A DNA stretch of 64,000 nucleotides, taken from Chryseobacterium nepalense (GTDB taxonomy: Bacteria; Bacteroidota; Bacteroidia; Flavobacteriales; Weeksellaceae). The position numbers and the translations under genes were made by a program. Below the pieces are notes generated by a model. The model was not told the DNA's origin. It worked only from the letters and a program-made list of their open reading frames with translations, and did not search any database. The stretch's first letter is position 1. Every line of letters begins with the position of its first letter. The stretch spans positions 3,906,001 to 3,970,000 of the forward strand of contig NZ_CP096203.1 in assembly GCF_023195755.1 (NCBI RefSeq), given 5' to 3'. Below, piece after piece: positions 32,337-43,055 of the stretch.

Positions 32337-33755
32337 TTATTCTGCCAGCTTTTCTGCCTTTTCCACTGCTTTTTTCAACGCATTAAGCTTATTATTGACT
32401 TCCTGCAGTTCACTTTCAGGACTTGATTTCGCGACCAGTCCTGCGCCTGCCTGATAATACAACGTGTTATTTTTGCTTAAAAAGGTACGGATCATGATGG
32501 CCTGGTTGCAGCTTCCGTTCAATCCGAAAAAACCGATGCACCCGCCGTAATAGCCACGGGAATTTTTTTCGTAGGTATTGATAAGCTGCAAAGCTTTATG
32601 TTTTGGGGCTCCGCTTAAAGTTCCCTGTGGAAAGGTTGCCGCCATCATTTCAAACGGCTTTGTGTTTTCCGGTAAATCTGCTGTAACTTCACTTACCATA
32701 TGAATAACGTGTGAAAATAACTGTATTTCCTTGAGCTTTGTTACGGTCACATTTTTTCCCAGCTTTCCGAGATCATTTCTCGCAAGGTCAACGAGCATGG
32801 TATGTTCTGCATTTTCCTTAGGATCTTTTTTTAAAGATTCAGCCGATTGCAAATCGGTTTCAAAGTCGCCGGTTCTTTTGAAAGTTCCCGCAATAGGATG
32901 GATAATCGCTTTGTTATCTTTAATAATCAATTGGCTTTCAGGACTTGAACCGAATAATTTATAGTTTCCGTAATCAAAGAAAAATAAATAGGGTGAAGGA
33001 TTGATATTTCTCAAAGCGCGATACACATTGAACTCGTCACCTTTGAATTTCTGCTCAAATCTTCTGCTCAGAACCAGCTGGAATACATCGCCTCTCATAC
33101 AATGTTTCTGTGCCTTTTTTACCAGGTCAATATATTCTTCATCCGTAATATTCGAGGTTTCTTCTCCGTTTTTTTCAAAAGGATAAATTGCGGGGTTTTT
33201 GTTTTTAATAAAGCTTTCCAGTGTGTATATGTCAGATCTTATTCCTTCAATTTGATTTTCAATAAGGTGCATTTCATCATTATAATGGTTAATGGCAATC
33301 ACATATTGGTAGAGCCGGTAGCGCATAAGAGGAATTTCTACTTCCGGACTCTGTGGCTTAAATTCAAGTTTTTCAAAGAACTGTACGGCTTCAAAACTGG
33401 TATATCCGAAAAGGCTTTGAGCGGTTTCTGCAATTGGATCATGTGTTTTTTCACATTCAAACACATTTGAAAATTCGTTAAAAATACCGGCAATATCTTT
33501 ATCTAAATCACATTTTATGGGCTGTCGTCCTGGAAGTTTAACCTCATATTCATGGATGTTTTTAACTTCAATACCGGCGATGGCATTAATGGCAATAAAC
33601 GAAAAATTATTTTCGATATTTTTAGAGTCCGAACTTTCCAGCAGAATGGTATCCCTGAATTTGTCACGCACTTGCAGGTAAATATTCATCGGAGTCTGAA
33701 GATCTCCGAGACTTTTTCTGGAAACGGTTTTTATTTTTATTTTTTTACTGAACAT
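32337..33755 (-). CDS. trpE: Anthranilate synthase component I
   Basis: Makes anthranilate from chorismate. 472 residues from the ATG at 33755 (MFSKKIKIKTVSRKSLGD); an in-frame ATG 54 bases upstream lies within the attenuator T-run. Chorismate-binding domain signatures are GDVFQLVLSRRFEQ near residue 240, FGSSPESQLII near 295, IAGTFKRTG near 315 and TLSGAPKHKALQLI, YYGGCIGFFG toward the end. The N-terminal part includes LLESSDSKNIENNFSFIAI, the region that binds feedback tryptophan. It is the first structural gene of the operon, behind trpL and a terminator hairpin. Confidence 0.97.
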   Translation of the reverse strand: MFSKKIKIKTVSRKSLGDLQTPMNIYLQVRDKFRDTILLESSDSKNIENNFSFIAINAIAGIEVKNIHEYEVKLPGRQPIKCDLDKDIAGIFNEFSNVFECEKTHDPIAETAQSLFGYTSFEAVQFFEKLEFKPQSPEVEIPLMRYRLYQYVIAINHYNDEMHLIENQIEGIRSDIYTLESFIKNKNPAIYPFEKNGEETSNITDEEYIDLVKKAQKHCMRGDVFQLVLSRRFEQKFKGDEFNVYRALRNINPSPYLFFFDYGNYKLFGSSPESQLIIKDNKAIIHPIAGTFKRTGDFETDLQSAESLKKDPKENAEHTMLVDLARNDLGKLGKNVTVTKLKEIQLFSHVIHMVSEVTADLPENTKPFEMMAATFPQGTLSGAPKHKALQLINTYEKNSRGYYGGCIGFFGLNGSCNQAIMIRTFLSKNNTLYYQAGAGLVAKSSPESELQEVNNKLNALKKAVEKAEKLAE

Positions 33756-33780
33756 TGCAGTTTCTTTAAATGATTTAAAC

Positions 33781-33816
33781 AAAAAAAAGACTTCAACGGA
33801 ATACGTCAAAGTCTTT
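33781..33816 (-). terminator. trp attenuator hairpin
   Basis: On the minus strand a 13-bp stem (33816-33804 with 33798-33786, two G-U wobbles, 5-base loop) is followed by a U-run, 26 bases before the trpE start. On the plus strand the same stem would contain C-A mismatches, so it acts in the trp direction only. It lies downstream of the Trp-rich leader peptide, the classic layout of transcription attenuation. Confidence 0.88.
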
Positions 33817-33852
33817 ATTATATAATTTTAAATTATAATCGCTGTACAAGAA

Positions 33853-33933
33853 TCACCAACACGACAATAACTTCAGACCCGACGAAGAGTTTGAAAGCCA
33901 CCACCAATTTTTATTGTTGTTGATATTAAACAT
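33853..33933 (-). CDS. trpL: trp leader peptide
   Basis: A 26-codon frame with three consecutive Trp codons (codons 10-12, 33906-33898) and a fourth Trp as the last residue before the TGA stop. It begins MFNINNNKNWWWLSN. It is preceded by the promoter element TACATTTG (33945-33938) and followed, 36 bases after its stop, by the terminator hairpin. Stalling at the Trp codons when charged tRNA-Trp is scarce would allow read-through into trpE. Four Trp in 26 residues is far above chance. The -7 element ends four bases before the ATG, so the message may be leaderless. Confidence 0.88.
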   Translation of the reverse strand: MFNINNNKNWWWLSNSSSGLKLLSCW

Positions 33934-33937
33934 GCCA

Positions 33938-33945
33938 CAAATGTA
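33938..33945 (-). promoter_or_regulatory. -7 element of the trp operon promoter
   Basis: TACATTTG on the minus strand fits TAnnTTTG exactly; a TTTG lies 16 bases upstream. It places the transcript start at or next to the trpL start codon. The remaining bases up to 34136 are AT-rich and hold the divergent promoter of the lipoprotein gene. Confidence 0.65.
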
Positions 33946-34136
33946 AATATTTTTTTCAATACAAAAAATAAAATCCGGAAAAATTAATTCCCATCCATTA
34001 TCATTCTAATGATGACAAACCTGCTGCATAAAGTCTTAAAGAAGTAATTTATTTCTCAGAAATATTTTTAAATCGGATAATTATCATGAGTTTAAAACTT
34101 TATTTTTTATATTTTTGCTTAATAATTTTATAGAAA

Positions 34137-34367
34137 ATGAAAAAAGTATTAGCAATCGCATTTATCGGAGGTTTATTAGTGGCTAACTGTTCTAAAAAGC
34201 CAAATCATGACTTACAAGACAGCAACACAATGTTGCCTGAGCCGGACGCCCCAACTGCAGTACAGCAGGATTCCAGCGCAACCACAAGAGATACACCGGA
34301 AGCTGATGTGAATGCTGCGATGTCAGTTCCTGCCAAAGATGCAAAAGCTGATACGCTTACGAAATAA
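34137..34367 (+). CDS. Small Ser/Thr/Asp-rich lipoprotein
   Basis: 76 residues with a lipoprotein signal (lipobox VANC, C18) followed by a short low-complexity, acidic, probably unstructured tail (Asp/Ala/Pro/Thr rich). No domain is recognised. A good -7 element TATTTTTG (34110-34117) lies 19 bases upstream. Its stop codon overlaps the start of the cytochrome c gene (TAATG), so the two are co-translated and it may be an accessory or spacer lipoprotein for that cytochrome. Confidence 0.75.
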   Translation: MKKVLAIAFIGGLLVANCSKKPNHDLQDSNTMLPEPDAPTAVQQDSSATTRDTPEADVNAAMSVPAKDAKADTLTK

Positions 34368-34744
34368 TGAAAAGACTTTTTCTTACGGGGATCATGGGCT
34401 TATTCCTGATTTCCTGTTCCAAAAAAGAAAATGTACCGGTTGATACAGCATCTCCGGAAAAAAGGGTTGATGCGGGATCTGCAAAAAGCAGTCTTTCCGG
34501 AGAACAGATGATCGAAAGTCTGGACTGTTCCGGATGTCATGCGGTTAATGAAAGAATGATAGGACCTTCTTACCAGGAAATTGCAGATAAATATGCTGAA
34601 AAAGATATTGAACTGCTTGCTTCCAAAATTATAGAAGGCGGCAGTGGAGTCTGGGGCAGTGTGCCGATGGCACCTCATCCTCAGGTATCAAAAGAAGAGG
34701 CAAAAAAAATGGTGGAATATATTTTAACATTAAAGAAAAAATAA
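34367..34744 (+). CDS. Lipoprotein cytochrome c (class I)
   Basis: 125 residues: lipobox ISC at C17, a linker to about residue 45, then one c-type haem domain with CSGCH (haem-binding CxxCH near residue 54) and a distal methionine in GSVPMAPHPQVS near 103. This is the small cytochrome c551/c552 fold that shuttles electrons in the periplasm, here tethered to a membrane. It could serve a cytochrome oxidase or peroxidase; none is adjacent. Its start overlaps the previous gene's stop by one base, and a terminator follows. Confidence 0.9.
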   Translation: MKRLFLTGIMGLFLISCSKKENVPVDTASPEKRVDAGSAKSSLSGEQMIESLDCSGCHAVNERMIGPSYQEIADKYAEKDIELLASKIIEGGSGVWGSVPMAPHPQVSKEEAKKMVEYILTLKKK

Positions 34745-34767
34745 TTTCATCCTGAAAAATAATAAAG

Positions 34768-34798
34768 CTGTTTCTCATTACGGGAGACAGTTTTTTTT
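34768..34798 (+). terminator. Terminator of the lipoprotein/cytochrome c pair
   Basis: CTGTTTCTC pairs with GGGAGACAG (G-U wobbles, 5-base loop), followed by eight T. Confidence 0.8.
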
Positions 34799-34849
34799 AT
34801 CCTTATTTAGCAATAATCTTACCCAATTTACTTTGAAATGAGACAAAAT

Positions 34850-34882
34850 TTTGAATTTTAAGGACAAAAACCCTTATCTTTG
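34850..34882 (+). promoter_or_regulatory. lysS promoter
   Basis: TTTG (34850-34853) and TATCTTTG (34875-34882) are separated by 21 bases, a textbook Bacteroidota -33/-7 promoter, ending 23 bases before the lysS start. Confidence 0.75.
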
Positions 34883-34905
34883 CGCGTTATTGAAATATAG
34901 AAATA

Positions 34906-36606
34906 ATGCAATTATCAGAACAGGAAATTATCAGAAGAGAAAAGCTGAACAAGCTTGTTGAAATGGGGATTAACGCATTCCCGGCAGATGAATATGTAAT
35001 TACAGATACTACAGAATCTATAAAACAGGATTTCGCTGATAATAAACAGGTTAAGATTGCAGGAAGATTAATGTCAAGAAGAATTCAGGGAAAGGCATCT
35101 TTCGCTGAATTGCAGGATTCTACAGGCAGAATCCAGGTTTATTTCAACAGGGATGAAATCTGTACCGGTGAAGACAAAACTTTATACAATGAGGTATACA
35201 AACATCTTTTAGATATAGGAGATATTATCGGGGTTGAAGGAGAACTTTTCACAACGCAGGTTGGCGAAAAAACGGTTTTGGTAAAAAACTTCACCCTTCT
35301 TACAAAATCACTTAGACCGCTCCCTCAGGCAAAAACTGATGAAAACGGAGTGGTGCATGATGCATTCAATGATCCGGAACTAAGATACAGACAGCGTTAC
35401 GTAGATTTAACGGTAAATCCTCAGATAAAGGATGTTTTCGTGAAAAGAACCAAATTGTTTAATGCGATGAGGACATTCTTTAATGATGCCGGATATTTTG
35501 AGGTGGAAACTCCGATCTTACAGTCTATTCCGGGAGGAGCAGCGGCAAGACCTTTCATTACACATCATAATGCTTTAGACATTCCATTATATTTAAGAAT
35601 TGCCAATGAATTATACCTGAAAAGATTGATCGTGGGCGGTTTCGACGGGGTATACGAATTCTCCAAAAACTTCAGAAACGAAGGAATGGACAGAACTCAC
35701 AATCCTGAGTTTACAGCCATGGAAATCTATGTAGCTTATAAAGATTACAACTGGATGATGGATTTCACGGAAAAATTACTGGAATTCTGCGCTATTCAGG
35801 TAAACGGTACGACAAAGGCTACTTTTGGTGAATATGAAGTAGATTTTAAAGCGCCTTACCAAAGAATTTCAATGACGGATGCAATCCTGAAATTCACAGG
35901 TTTTGATATTACAGGGAAAACAGAGCAGGAATTGTTTGATTTCGCAAAGTCTATCGGAATTGAGGTGAACGAAACAATGGGTAAAGGAAAAATTATTGAT
36001 GAAATTTTCGGGGAGAAATGTGAAGGAAACTTCATCCAGCCAACTTTCATTACCGATTATCCTATCGAAATGTCTCCTTTGACGAAGAAACACAGAAGCA
36101 AAGAAGGTCTTACGGAACGTTTTGAGCTGATGGTTTGCGGAAAAGAAATAGCGAATGCTTACTCGGAGCTGAATGATCCGATTGATCAGAGAGAACGTTT
36201 TGAGGATCAGTTAAAATTGTCTGAAAAAGGGGATGATGAAGCAGGTCAGTTTATCGACGAAGATTTCTTAAGAGCCCTGGAATACGGAATGCCGCCAACA
36301 TCAGGTTTAGGAATCGGAATGGACCGTCTGATCATGTTCTTAACGAATAATGCATCCATTCAGGAAGTATTGTTCTTCCCGCAGATGAGACCTGAAAAAG
36401 CAGTTCCGCAAATAGAATTAGGTGAAGACGAAAAAGTGATTCTTGAAATTTTAAATTCCCAGGAAGAACCGTTTACTTTGGCAGAAGTGAAAGAAAGAAG
36501 CCAGCTTTCCGGTAAAAAATGGGATAAAGCTTCAAAAACTCTGACAAAGAATAATCTGGTGAAAGTTGAAAAGATTGATGAGGTTTTGTTGATAAAGTTA
36601 GCATAA
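34906..36606 (+). CDS. lysS: Lysyl-tRNA synthetase, class II
   Basis: Charges tRNA-Lys. 566 residues: N-terminal OB-fold (VKIAGRLMSRRIQGKASFAELQDSTGRIQVYF near residue 48), class II motif 1 around FFNDAGYFEVETPILQSIPGGAAARPF near 190-215, motif 2 FEFSKNFRNEGMDRTHNPEFT near 252-270 and motif 3 GLGIGMDRLIMFLTNN near 466. About 65 residues follow motif 3 and its closing helix (from LGEDEKVILEIL) and read like a small winged-helix domain, longer than the roughly 500-residue E. coli form. It has its own strong promoter. Confidence 0.97.
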   Translation: MQLSEQEIIRREKLNKLVEMGINAFPADEYVITDTTESIKQDFADNKQVKIAGRLMSRRIQGKASFAELQDSTGRIQVYFNRDEICTGEDKTLYNEVYKHLLDIGDIIGVEGELFTTQVGEKTVLVKNFTLLTKSLRPLPQAKTDENGVVHDAFNDPELRYRQRYVDLTVNPQIKDVFVKRTKLFNAMRTFFNDAGYFEVETPILQSIPGGAAARPFITHHNALDIPLYLRIANELYLKRLIVGGFDGVYEFSKNFRNEGMDRTHNPEFTAMEIYVAYKDYNWMMDFTEKLLEFCAIQVNGTTKATFGEYEVDFKAPYQRISMTDAILKFTGFDITGKTEQELFDFAKSIGIEVNETMGKGKIIDEIFGEKCEGNFIQPTFITDYPIEMSPLTKKHRSKEGLTERFELMVCGKEIANAYSELNDPIDQRERFEDQLKLSEKGDDEAGQFIDEDFLRALEYGMPPTSGLGIGMDRLIMFLTNNASIQEVLFFPQMRPEKAVPQIELGEDEKVILEILNSQEEPFTLAEVKERSQLSGKKWDKASKTLTKNNLVKVEKIDEVLLIKLA

Positions 36607-36615
36607 AACTCATTT

Positions 36616-37173
36616 ATGAAAACTAGTACGGCATTCTTTTTTTGTTTTTTTTACATTTTTACTTTTAGCCAAAGACATTTAACAGCTGTTTTAATTGTCA
36701 AAGAAAATAATGACTCTTTAAGAGTAAAAGTTGATATACCAATGATTAAAGAATCATCACGAGTAAATATCGACGAAGACAGCTTTTTTCGTAAAGTAAA
36801 AGTTGTTGATGATAATGGTAAAAAATTATATACAGTTCAGCCCCAAGATATTAAAGAACTATCTTTTTCAGACTTAGATGGTAAAAAAAAGATTTATCAT
36901 AAAGAAATTTCCAGAAATCGTTTAATGCAGCTTTTATATGATGGAAATATTAAATTGTATAAGCAATTTATCCCTCAAATGCATTATACTGCAATTTATT
37001 ATTTGTTTTTAGATTCTAAAAGGGAACCTATTAAAGTTGGCTTATTTGAAAATAATGAGAAAATTTTATTAAGAATTACAGAATCTAAACCTGAACTAAT
37101 AAATAAAATTAAAGAATTGAAAGGTGGGGAAGACGAAATGATAGAAATATTAAAAGAATTTGAAGAATCTTAA
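36616..37173 (+). CDS. Secreted protein of unknown function
   Basis: 185 residues with a signal peptide (MKTSTAFFFCFFYIFTFSQ) and a lysine- and acid-rich mature part. No domain is recognised. Codon use is more AT-rich than in lysS or the next gene, which suggests recent acquisition or fast change. It starts ten bases after the lysS stop and is probably read from the lysS promoter, although no function links the two. Confidence 0.65.
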   Translation: MKTSTAFFFCFFYIFTFSQRHLTAVLIVKENNDSLRVKVDIPMIKESSRVNIDEDSFFRKVKVVDDNGKKLYTVQPQDIKELSFSDLDGKKKIYHKEISRNRLMQLLYDGNIKLYKQFIPQMHYTAIYYLFLDSKREPIKVGLFENNEKILLRITESKPELINKIKELKGGEDEMIEILKEFEES

Positions 37174-37286
37174 TAATATAAAAAGTTTATAATTTAATTT
37201 ATGGGGTAGTTCGCGCTTCCCCATAATTTTTTAAAAAATAGACAGACTATTTCTATTAATTCTCCGTTTCCATTAAAAACTATCAG

Positions 37287-38105
37287 ATGAAAACTCTCGT
37301 ATTGCTGGTTTTCTGTTGTATAAGTGTTCAGTCACAGATGCTCACTTCTGTCTATTTCGATTATGACAGTTATACACTCACGAAAGAATCCCGAAGAAAA
37401 TTAGATAGTCTGGTAAACCTGAAAAGCAATCTGAAATTCAGGATTTTTGGAAACTGTGATATTTCCGGAAGTTCGGAGTATAATAAAAAGCTATCTGAAA
37501 GTCGGGCTAATGCAGTGAATAAATATCTTCAGGCAAGAATCGGAAATACGATTGCTCTGGAAAGCGTTGTTGGTTTGGGAAAAGAAAAGCAGATCAATGA
37601 CAACAGTACCGAAGAATTGCGCCGTAAAAACAGGAGAGTAGATATTTTTATTGATCAGGTGCTGAGGGCGGGCGAAATAAAATCAGGCAGAACGTTTGAA
37701 AGCTTTTTCAGCAGGAAGGTTGCTGATATGAAAGTTGGAGAGAATTATTCTTTACCGAATGTCAATTTTATCGGAGGGCGCCATGTCTGGTTTCCAAAAG
37801 GAAATAAAGTTCTGATTCAGCTGGCTGATGTGCTGAAAAATAACCCATCTCTTGAAGTGGAGCTTCAGGGACATATCTGTTGTGATTATGATAATTTCGA
37901 TGGTGAAGATCTCGATCTGAAAACTTTTAATCTTTCCTGGACAAGAGCTCATGCGATCAGAGAATTTCTCGAAAAGCAGGGAATAGATTCGCGCCGGATA
38001 AAAGTTACCGGAATGGGACATCTCAATCCCGTCGTTTATCCTGAACGTACTGAAGAAGATATGATAAAAAACAGGCGGGTGGAAATTGTGGTGCGTAAAA
38101 AGTAA
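37287..38105 (+). CDS. Protein with two OmpA-like domains
   Basis: 272 residues with a signal peptide (MKTLVLLVFCCISVQSQ) followed directly by two OmpA C-like peptidoglycan-binding modules: residues about 18-130 (SVYFDYDSYTLTKESRRKLDSL, NKKLSESRANAVNKYL, RRKNRRVDIFI) and about 150-272 (RHVWFPKGNKVLIQLADVL, WTRAHAIREFLEKQGID, DMIKNRRVEIVV). The usual OmpA beta barrel is absent, and no lipobox is seen. The domains bind the cell wall, so a role in tethering or as part of an envelope complex is likely. Two modules without an anchor are unusual. Confidence 0.85.
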   Translation: MKTLVLLVFCCISVQSQMLTSVYFDYDSYTLTKESRRKLDSLVNLKSNLKFRIFGNCDISGSSEYNKKLSESRANAVNKYLQARIGNTIALESVVGLGKEKQINDNSTEELRRKNRRVDIFIDQVLRAGEIKSGRTFESFFSRKVADMKVGENYSLPNVNFIGGRHVWFPKGNKVLIQLADVLKNNPSLEVELQGHICCDYDNFDGEDLDLKTFNLSWTRAHAIREFLEKQGIDSRRIKVTGMGHLNPVVYPERTEEDMIKNRRVEIVVRKK

Positions 38106-38112
38106 AAATTTA

Positions 38113-38379
38113 TTATTCTGTTATTTTCAAATATCTTTTCTGGTAATCGGGATTATAACAGTGATAAGAAATCAAATTTGCTGTTTTTTCCAATCCTTTA
38201 TTTCCTTCGTTTTTATAAAGTAAAATTTCATCTTGAGTAAGTTGTATCCAGACTTCCCATACACCGTGAGTTCCGCAGGTTACTTCCATCAGATAAGTGT
38301 CATGATGATTTTTAAATAATCTGTAAATATACTGGCTCAATGAAATGAGTTTAAAATTTTTCAGATCAAATTCCACCAT
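38113..38379 (-). CDS. Small protein of unknown function, next to cydAB
   Basis: 88 residues, cytoplasmic, no membrane segment or signal peptide. It has two cysteines (in VTCGTHG and YHCYNP) and an aromatic C-terminal half. It starts 32 bases after the cydB stop on the same strand, with no terminator between, so it may be the third gene of the cyd transcript. It is not a CydX-like transmembrane peptide. No family is recognised; an N-terminal similarity to other small Flavobacteriia proteins is likely but unchecked. Confidence 0.6.
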   Translation of the reverse strand: MVEFDLKNFKLISLSQYIYRLFKNHHDTYLMEVTCGTHGVWEVWIQLTQDEILLYKNEGNKGLEKTANLISYHCYNPDYQKRYLKITE

Positions 38380-38411
38380 AACAAGTTTTTATTGAATGTT
38401 GTTATTTAATA

Positions 38412-39416
38412 TTATCTTCTTAGTTTGCTGAACGAAGCCATCAGGTAAAATAAAAACGGTAAAATAAAAATAGACCCTAAAATCAGTGCCCAGCCTAAAG
38501 CGGAAATGGTTTTCGGAGCTGCAATATGCTCCAGTAAAGAAAGGTGCTGCCCGTTTCCGAAAAGAATAATATTGGGATTATGCTGGTAGGTGGCTGCAAC
38601 TAAAATCATAATCACCTGAAACCCGGCTAATGCCCTTACAGGAAGAAGTTTTTTGGTATTCATAGCTCTGAGAATCAACAGGAGACAAATGGTTGCAAAA
38701 GCCGTTGCCATCATTCCCAGTGGCTTTGAAAAAACCCACATGATCAAGGGAATATCAGACAGATAAGCTGTTAAGAAAACAAGTGCTCCTGTAATGACAA
38801 CAAAAATCATCGTTTGTTTCGATTTTTTAATCATTAAATTAAGTTCGAGGCGGTCAACTGTTTCTCTCAAAGCAAAAACAGAAGCCAGATAAGCACAGAT
38901 GGAAACCGTGAAAAGTCCTACAGCAACCCCGAACCAGTTCAGCCAGCTGAAAATATAGAGATCTAAAAACCCTTTGGCATCAGGATTAATAGAATGCGAA
39001 ATAGTTGCAGCAGCAATTAATCCCAGAAAAAAAGGCGTCAGAAGACTTGAAAAATAAAAAATCTGCGTATATAGCCTCTGCCATTCATCTTTCACGGCAT
39101 CATAATGCCTGAATGTAAATGCCGTTCCTCGCGCAATGATCCCGATAAGCATTAAAACCAGAGGAATATGCAGATAAGTTGATAGGGTGGTATAGATTTC
39201 AGGAAACCCTACAAAAAGAATAACAATAGCGATGATCAGCCACATATGGTTGGCTTCCCACACCGGAGCAATCGATTCATACATGATCACTTGGGTTTTC
39301 GGACGGTTCTTTTTTCTCGTAAAAAGCTCTACGATTCCTGCTCCAAAATCTGCTCCGCCCAAAATCACATAAAGACAGATCGACAGCCAGAGGAAACCTA
39401 TAACTACGTATATCAT
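38412..39416 (-). CDS. cydB: Cytochrome bd oxidase subunit II
   Basis: Second membrane subunit of the cytochrome bd quinol oxidase, which reduces oxygen to water with high affinity and does not pump protons. 334 residues with eight to nine hydrophobic segments. Family features are the N-terminal GADFGAGIVELF and EAIAPVWEANHMWLI-type segment (here SIAPVWEANHMWLIIAIVILFVGFPEIY) near residues 48-75 and GTAFTFRHY near 99. It overlaps cydA by four bases, so the two subunits are co-translated. Confidence 0.95.
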   Translation of the reverse strand: MIYVVIGFLWLSICLYVILGGADFGAGIVELFTRKKNRPKTQVIMYESIAPVWEANHMWLIIAIVILFVGFPEIYTTLSTYLHIPLVLMLIGIIARGTAFTFRHYDAVKDEWQRLYTQIFYFSSLLTPFFLGLIAAATISHSINPDAKGFLDLYIFSWLNWFGVAVGLFTVSICAYLASVFALRETVDRLELNLMIKKSKQTMIFVVITGALVFLTAYLSDIPLIMWVFSKPLGMMATAFATICLLLILRAMNTKKLLPVRALAGFQVIMILVAATYQHNPNIILFGNGQHLSLLEHIAAPKTISALGWALILGSIFILPFLFYLMASFSKLRR

Positions 39417-40756
39417 AATTTTTTTTGTTTATCGTTAAACTGAGGATCCGTAGGATCGTAAAGTTTCGGGACCATTTTGATCTGTCTTGTCAGAAGGAAA
39501 ATAATAACGAAAGACAGTGAAACAAAAACAGCGGTAAAGAAATAGAATGAATACTGAATTCCGGGCATCGGTGTTACGGCATCAACAGTTTTCATAATTC
39601 CGTAAATAATCCAGGGCTGCCTCCCCACTTCCGTTACGGTCCATCCGGCTTCCAGTGCGATATATCCAAAAGGTGTTGCTATTAAGAATGTTTTCAGCAG
39701 CCACTTCTTTTTCAGCCACTCTTTTTTAAAAAACGCAGCATATAAATAAATAATTCCTATAATAATCATCACCACTCCGAAGAAAATCATAATCTGAAAG
39801 GCAAAATGCACTACAGCAACCGGCGGCCATTCATCCCTTGGGAAATCTTTCAGTCCTTTTACTTCAGAATTAAAATCATTGCTTACGAGAAAACTTAAGA
39901 CTTTAGGGATTTTTATGGCATATTTTATTTCTGCTTTTTGCTCATTCGGGATACCGCCAATCACAAAAGCTGCACCTTTTTCCGTTTCAAAATGTGCTTC
40001 CATTGCTGCTAATTTGATAGGTTGTCTTTCCGCAACAGATTTCGCGGCAACATCACCACTAAGAGGTGCTCCAAACGCTCCTATTAATGCGAATCCGGCA
40101 GCAATTTTAAAAGCTTTGGTATGAAATTCAATATTCTTTTTGCGAAGAATCATATAGGCATGAAGTCCTGCAACGGCGAATCCTGTGGCGCAAAATGCAG
40201 CGACTGTCATATGCAGCGCCTGCGGAAACCACGCATCATTAAACATTGCTTTAATAGGGTCTATATTCAGGTACTGTCCGTTAATATAATCAAAACCGGC
40301 AGGAGAATTCATCCATGCATTGGCTGCAACGACTAAAATTCCGGACGCTAAACCGCTTATACCTACCAGAAAGCCACAGAACCAGTGAAACCATTTGTTG
40401 AATCTGTCCCAGCCGTAAAGAAAAAATCCTATGGCAATAGCTTCTATAAAAAAGGCTGTTCCTTCCAGGGAAAATGGCATCCCGAAAATAGGGCCTGCAT
40501 GTTTCATGAAGTGTGGCCAAAGAAGTCCGAGTTCAAAAGAAAGCATCGTTCCGGAAACAGCTCCGGTGGCAAAAAGTATGGCGACGCCTTTGCTCCATGC
40601 TTTGGTGAGACCTTTGTAGATTTCATTATTTGTTTTTAAATATTTCCAGTGGGCAAACGCCATCAGAAAAGGCATAACCATTCCCACACACGAAAAAATA
40701 ATATGAAAACCGAGGGACATTGCCATTTGGGCACGAGCTGCAAGGAAATCGTCCAT
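39413..40756 (-). CDS. cydA: Cytochrome bd oxidase subunit I
   Basis: Haem-carrying subunit of cytochrome bd, menaquinol-oxidising in this group. 447 residues, about nine membrane segments. Haem b595 ligand His near residue 18 (LGFHIIFSCVG), b558 ligand His in ALHMTVAAF near 180, the partner Met downstream and the GRQPWIIYG motif near 385 are present. The Q-loop is of the short type found outside proteobacteria. It is divergent from gyrB across 232 bases in which I see no convincing regulator site. Confidence 0.95.
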   Translation of the reverse strand: MDDFLAARAQMAMSLGFHIIFSCVGMVMPFLMAFAHWKYLKTNNEIYKGLTKAWSKGVAILFATGAVSGTMLSFELGLLWPHFMKHAGPIFGMPFSLEGTAFFIEAIAIGFFLYGWDRFNKWFHWFCGFLVGISGLASGILVVAANAWMNSPAGFDYINGQYLNIDPIKAMFNDAWFPQALHMTVAAFCATGFAVAGLHAYMILRKKNIEFHTKAFKIAAGFALIGAFGAPLSGDVAAKSVAERQPIKLAAMEAHFETEKGAAFVIGGIPNEQKAEIKYAIKIPKVLSFLVSNDFNSEVKGLKDFPRDEWPPVAVVHFAFQIMIFFGVVMIIIGIIYLYAAFFKKEWLKKKWLLKTFLIATPFGYIALEAGWTVTEVGRQPWIIYGIMKTVDAVTPMPGIQYSFYFFTAVFVSLSFVIIFLLTRQIKMVPKLYDPTDPQFNDKQKKL

Positions 40757-40928
40757 AAATACTAAATTTTAAGTAAATAAATGTAAGGATAAATTGCCTA
40801 TATACGAATATGATTTCCGACAGTTATTATTCAGATTGAAGATTTTAACTTTGTATTTTTTATGAGTAAATTCTATTCAGATTCTGTGGAAAAGTCTCGT
40901 GGTTTTTGACATATTTTAACTTTCATAA

Positions 40929-42923
<1,995 letters not shown>

Positions 42924-42944
42924 TATAATAGCATTTAACATAAT

Positions 42945-42969
42945 AAAGGCCTCAGTAATGAGGTCTTTT
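42945..42969 (+). terminator. Terminator of gyrB
   Basis: AAAGGCCTC pairs with GAGGTCTTT (one G-U) across a 6-base loop, followed by T-rich sequence. Confidence 0.8.
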
Positions 42970-43055
42970 CCTTTTATTTTAAATCCTGTTTAACATAAAA
43001 AAAATAATTATAAACACTTAAAGGATTTTCTTATTTTTGCTAAATTTTAATAACC

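Noticed and set aside
33102..33470. 122-residue open frame on the plus strand inside trpE
   Set aside because: Shadow of trpE, which is intact; the frame is a Phe/Ser/Val-rich by-product of antisense codons.
40700..40745. TTGCCATTTGGGCA near the cydA start, similar to the Crp-type palindrome
   Set aside because: It lies in the cydA coding sequence (codons for the N-terminus), matches only part of the palindrome and is not upstream of a start in the right place.
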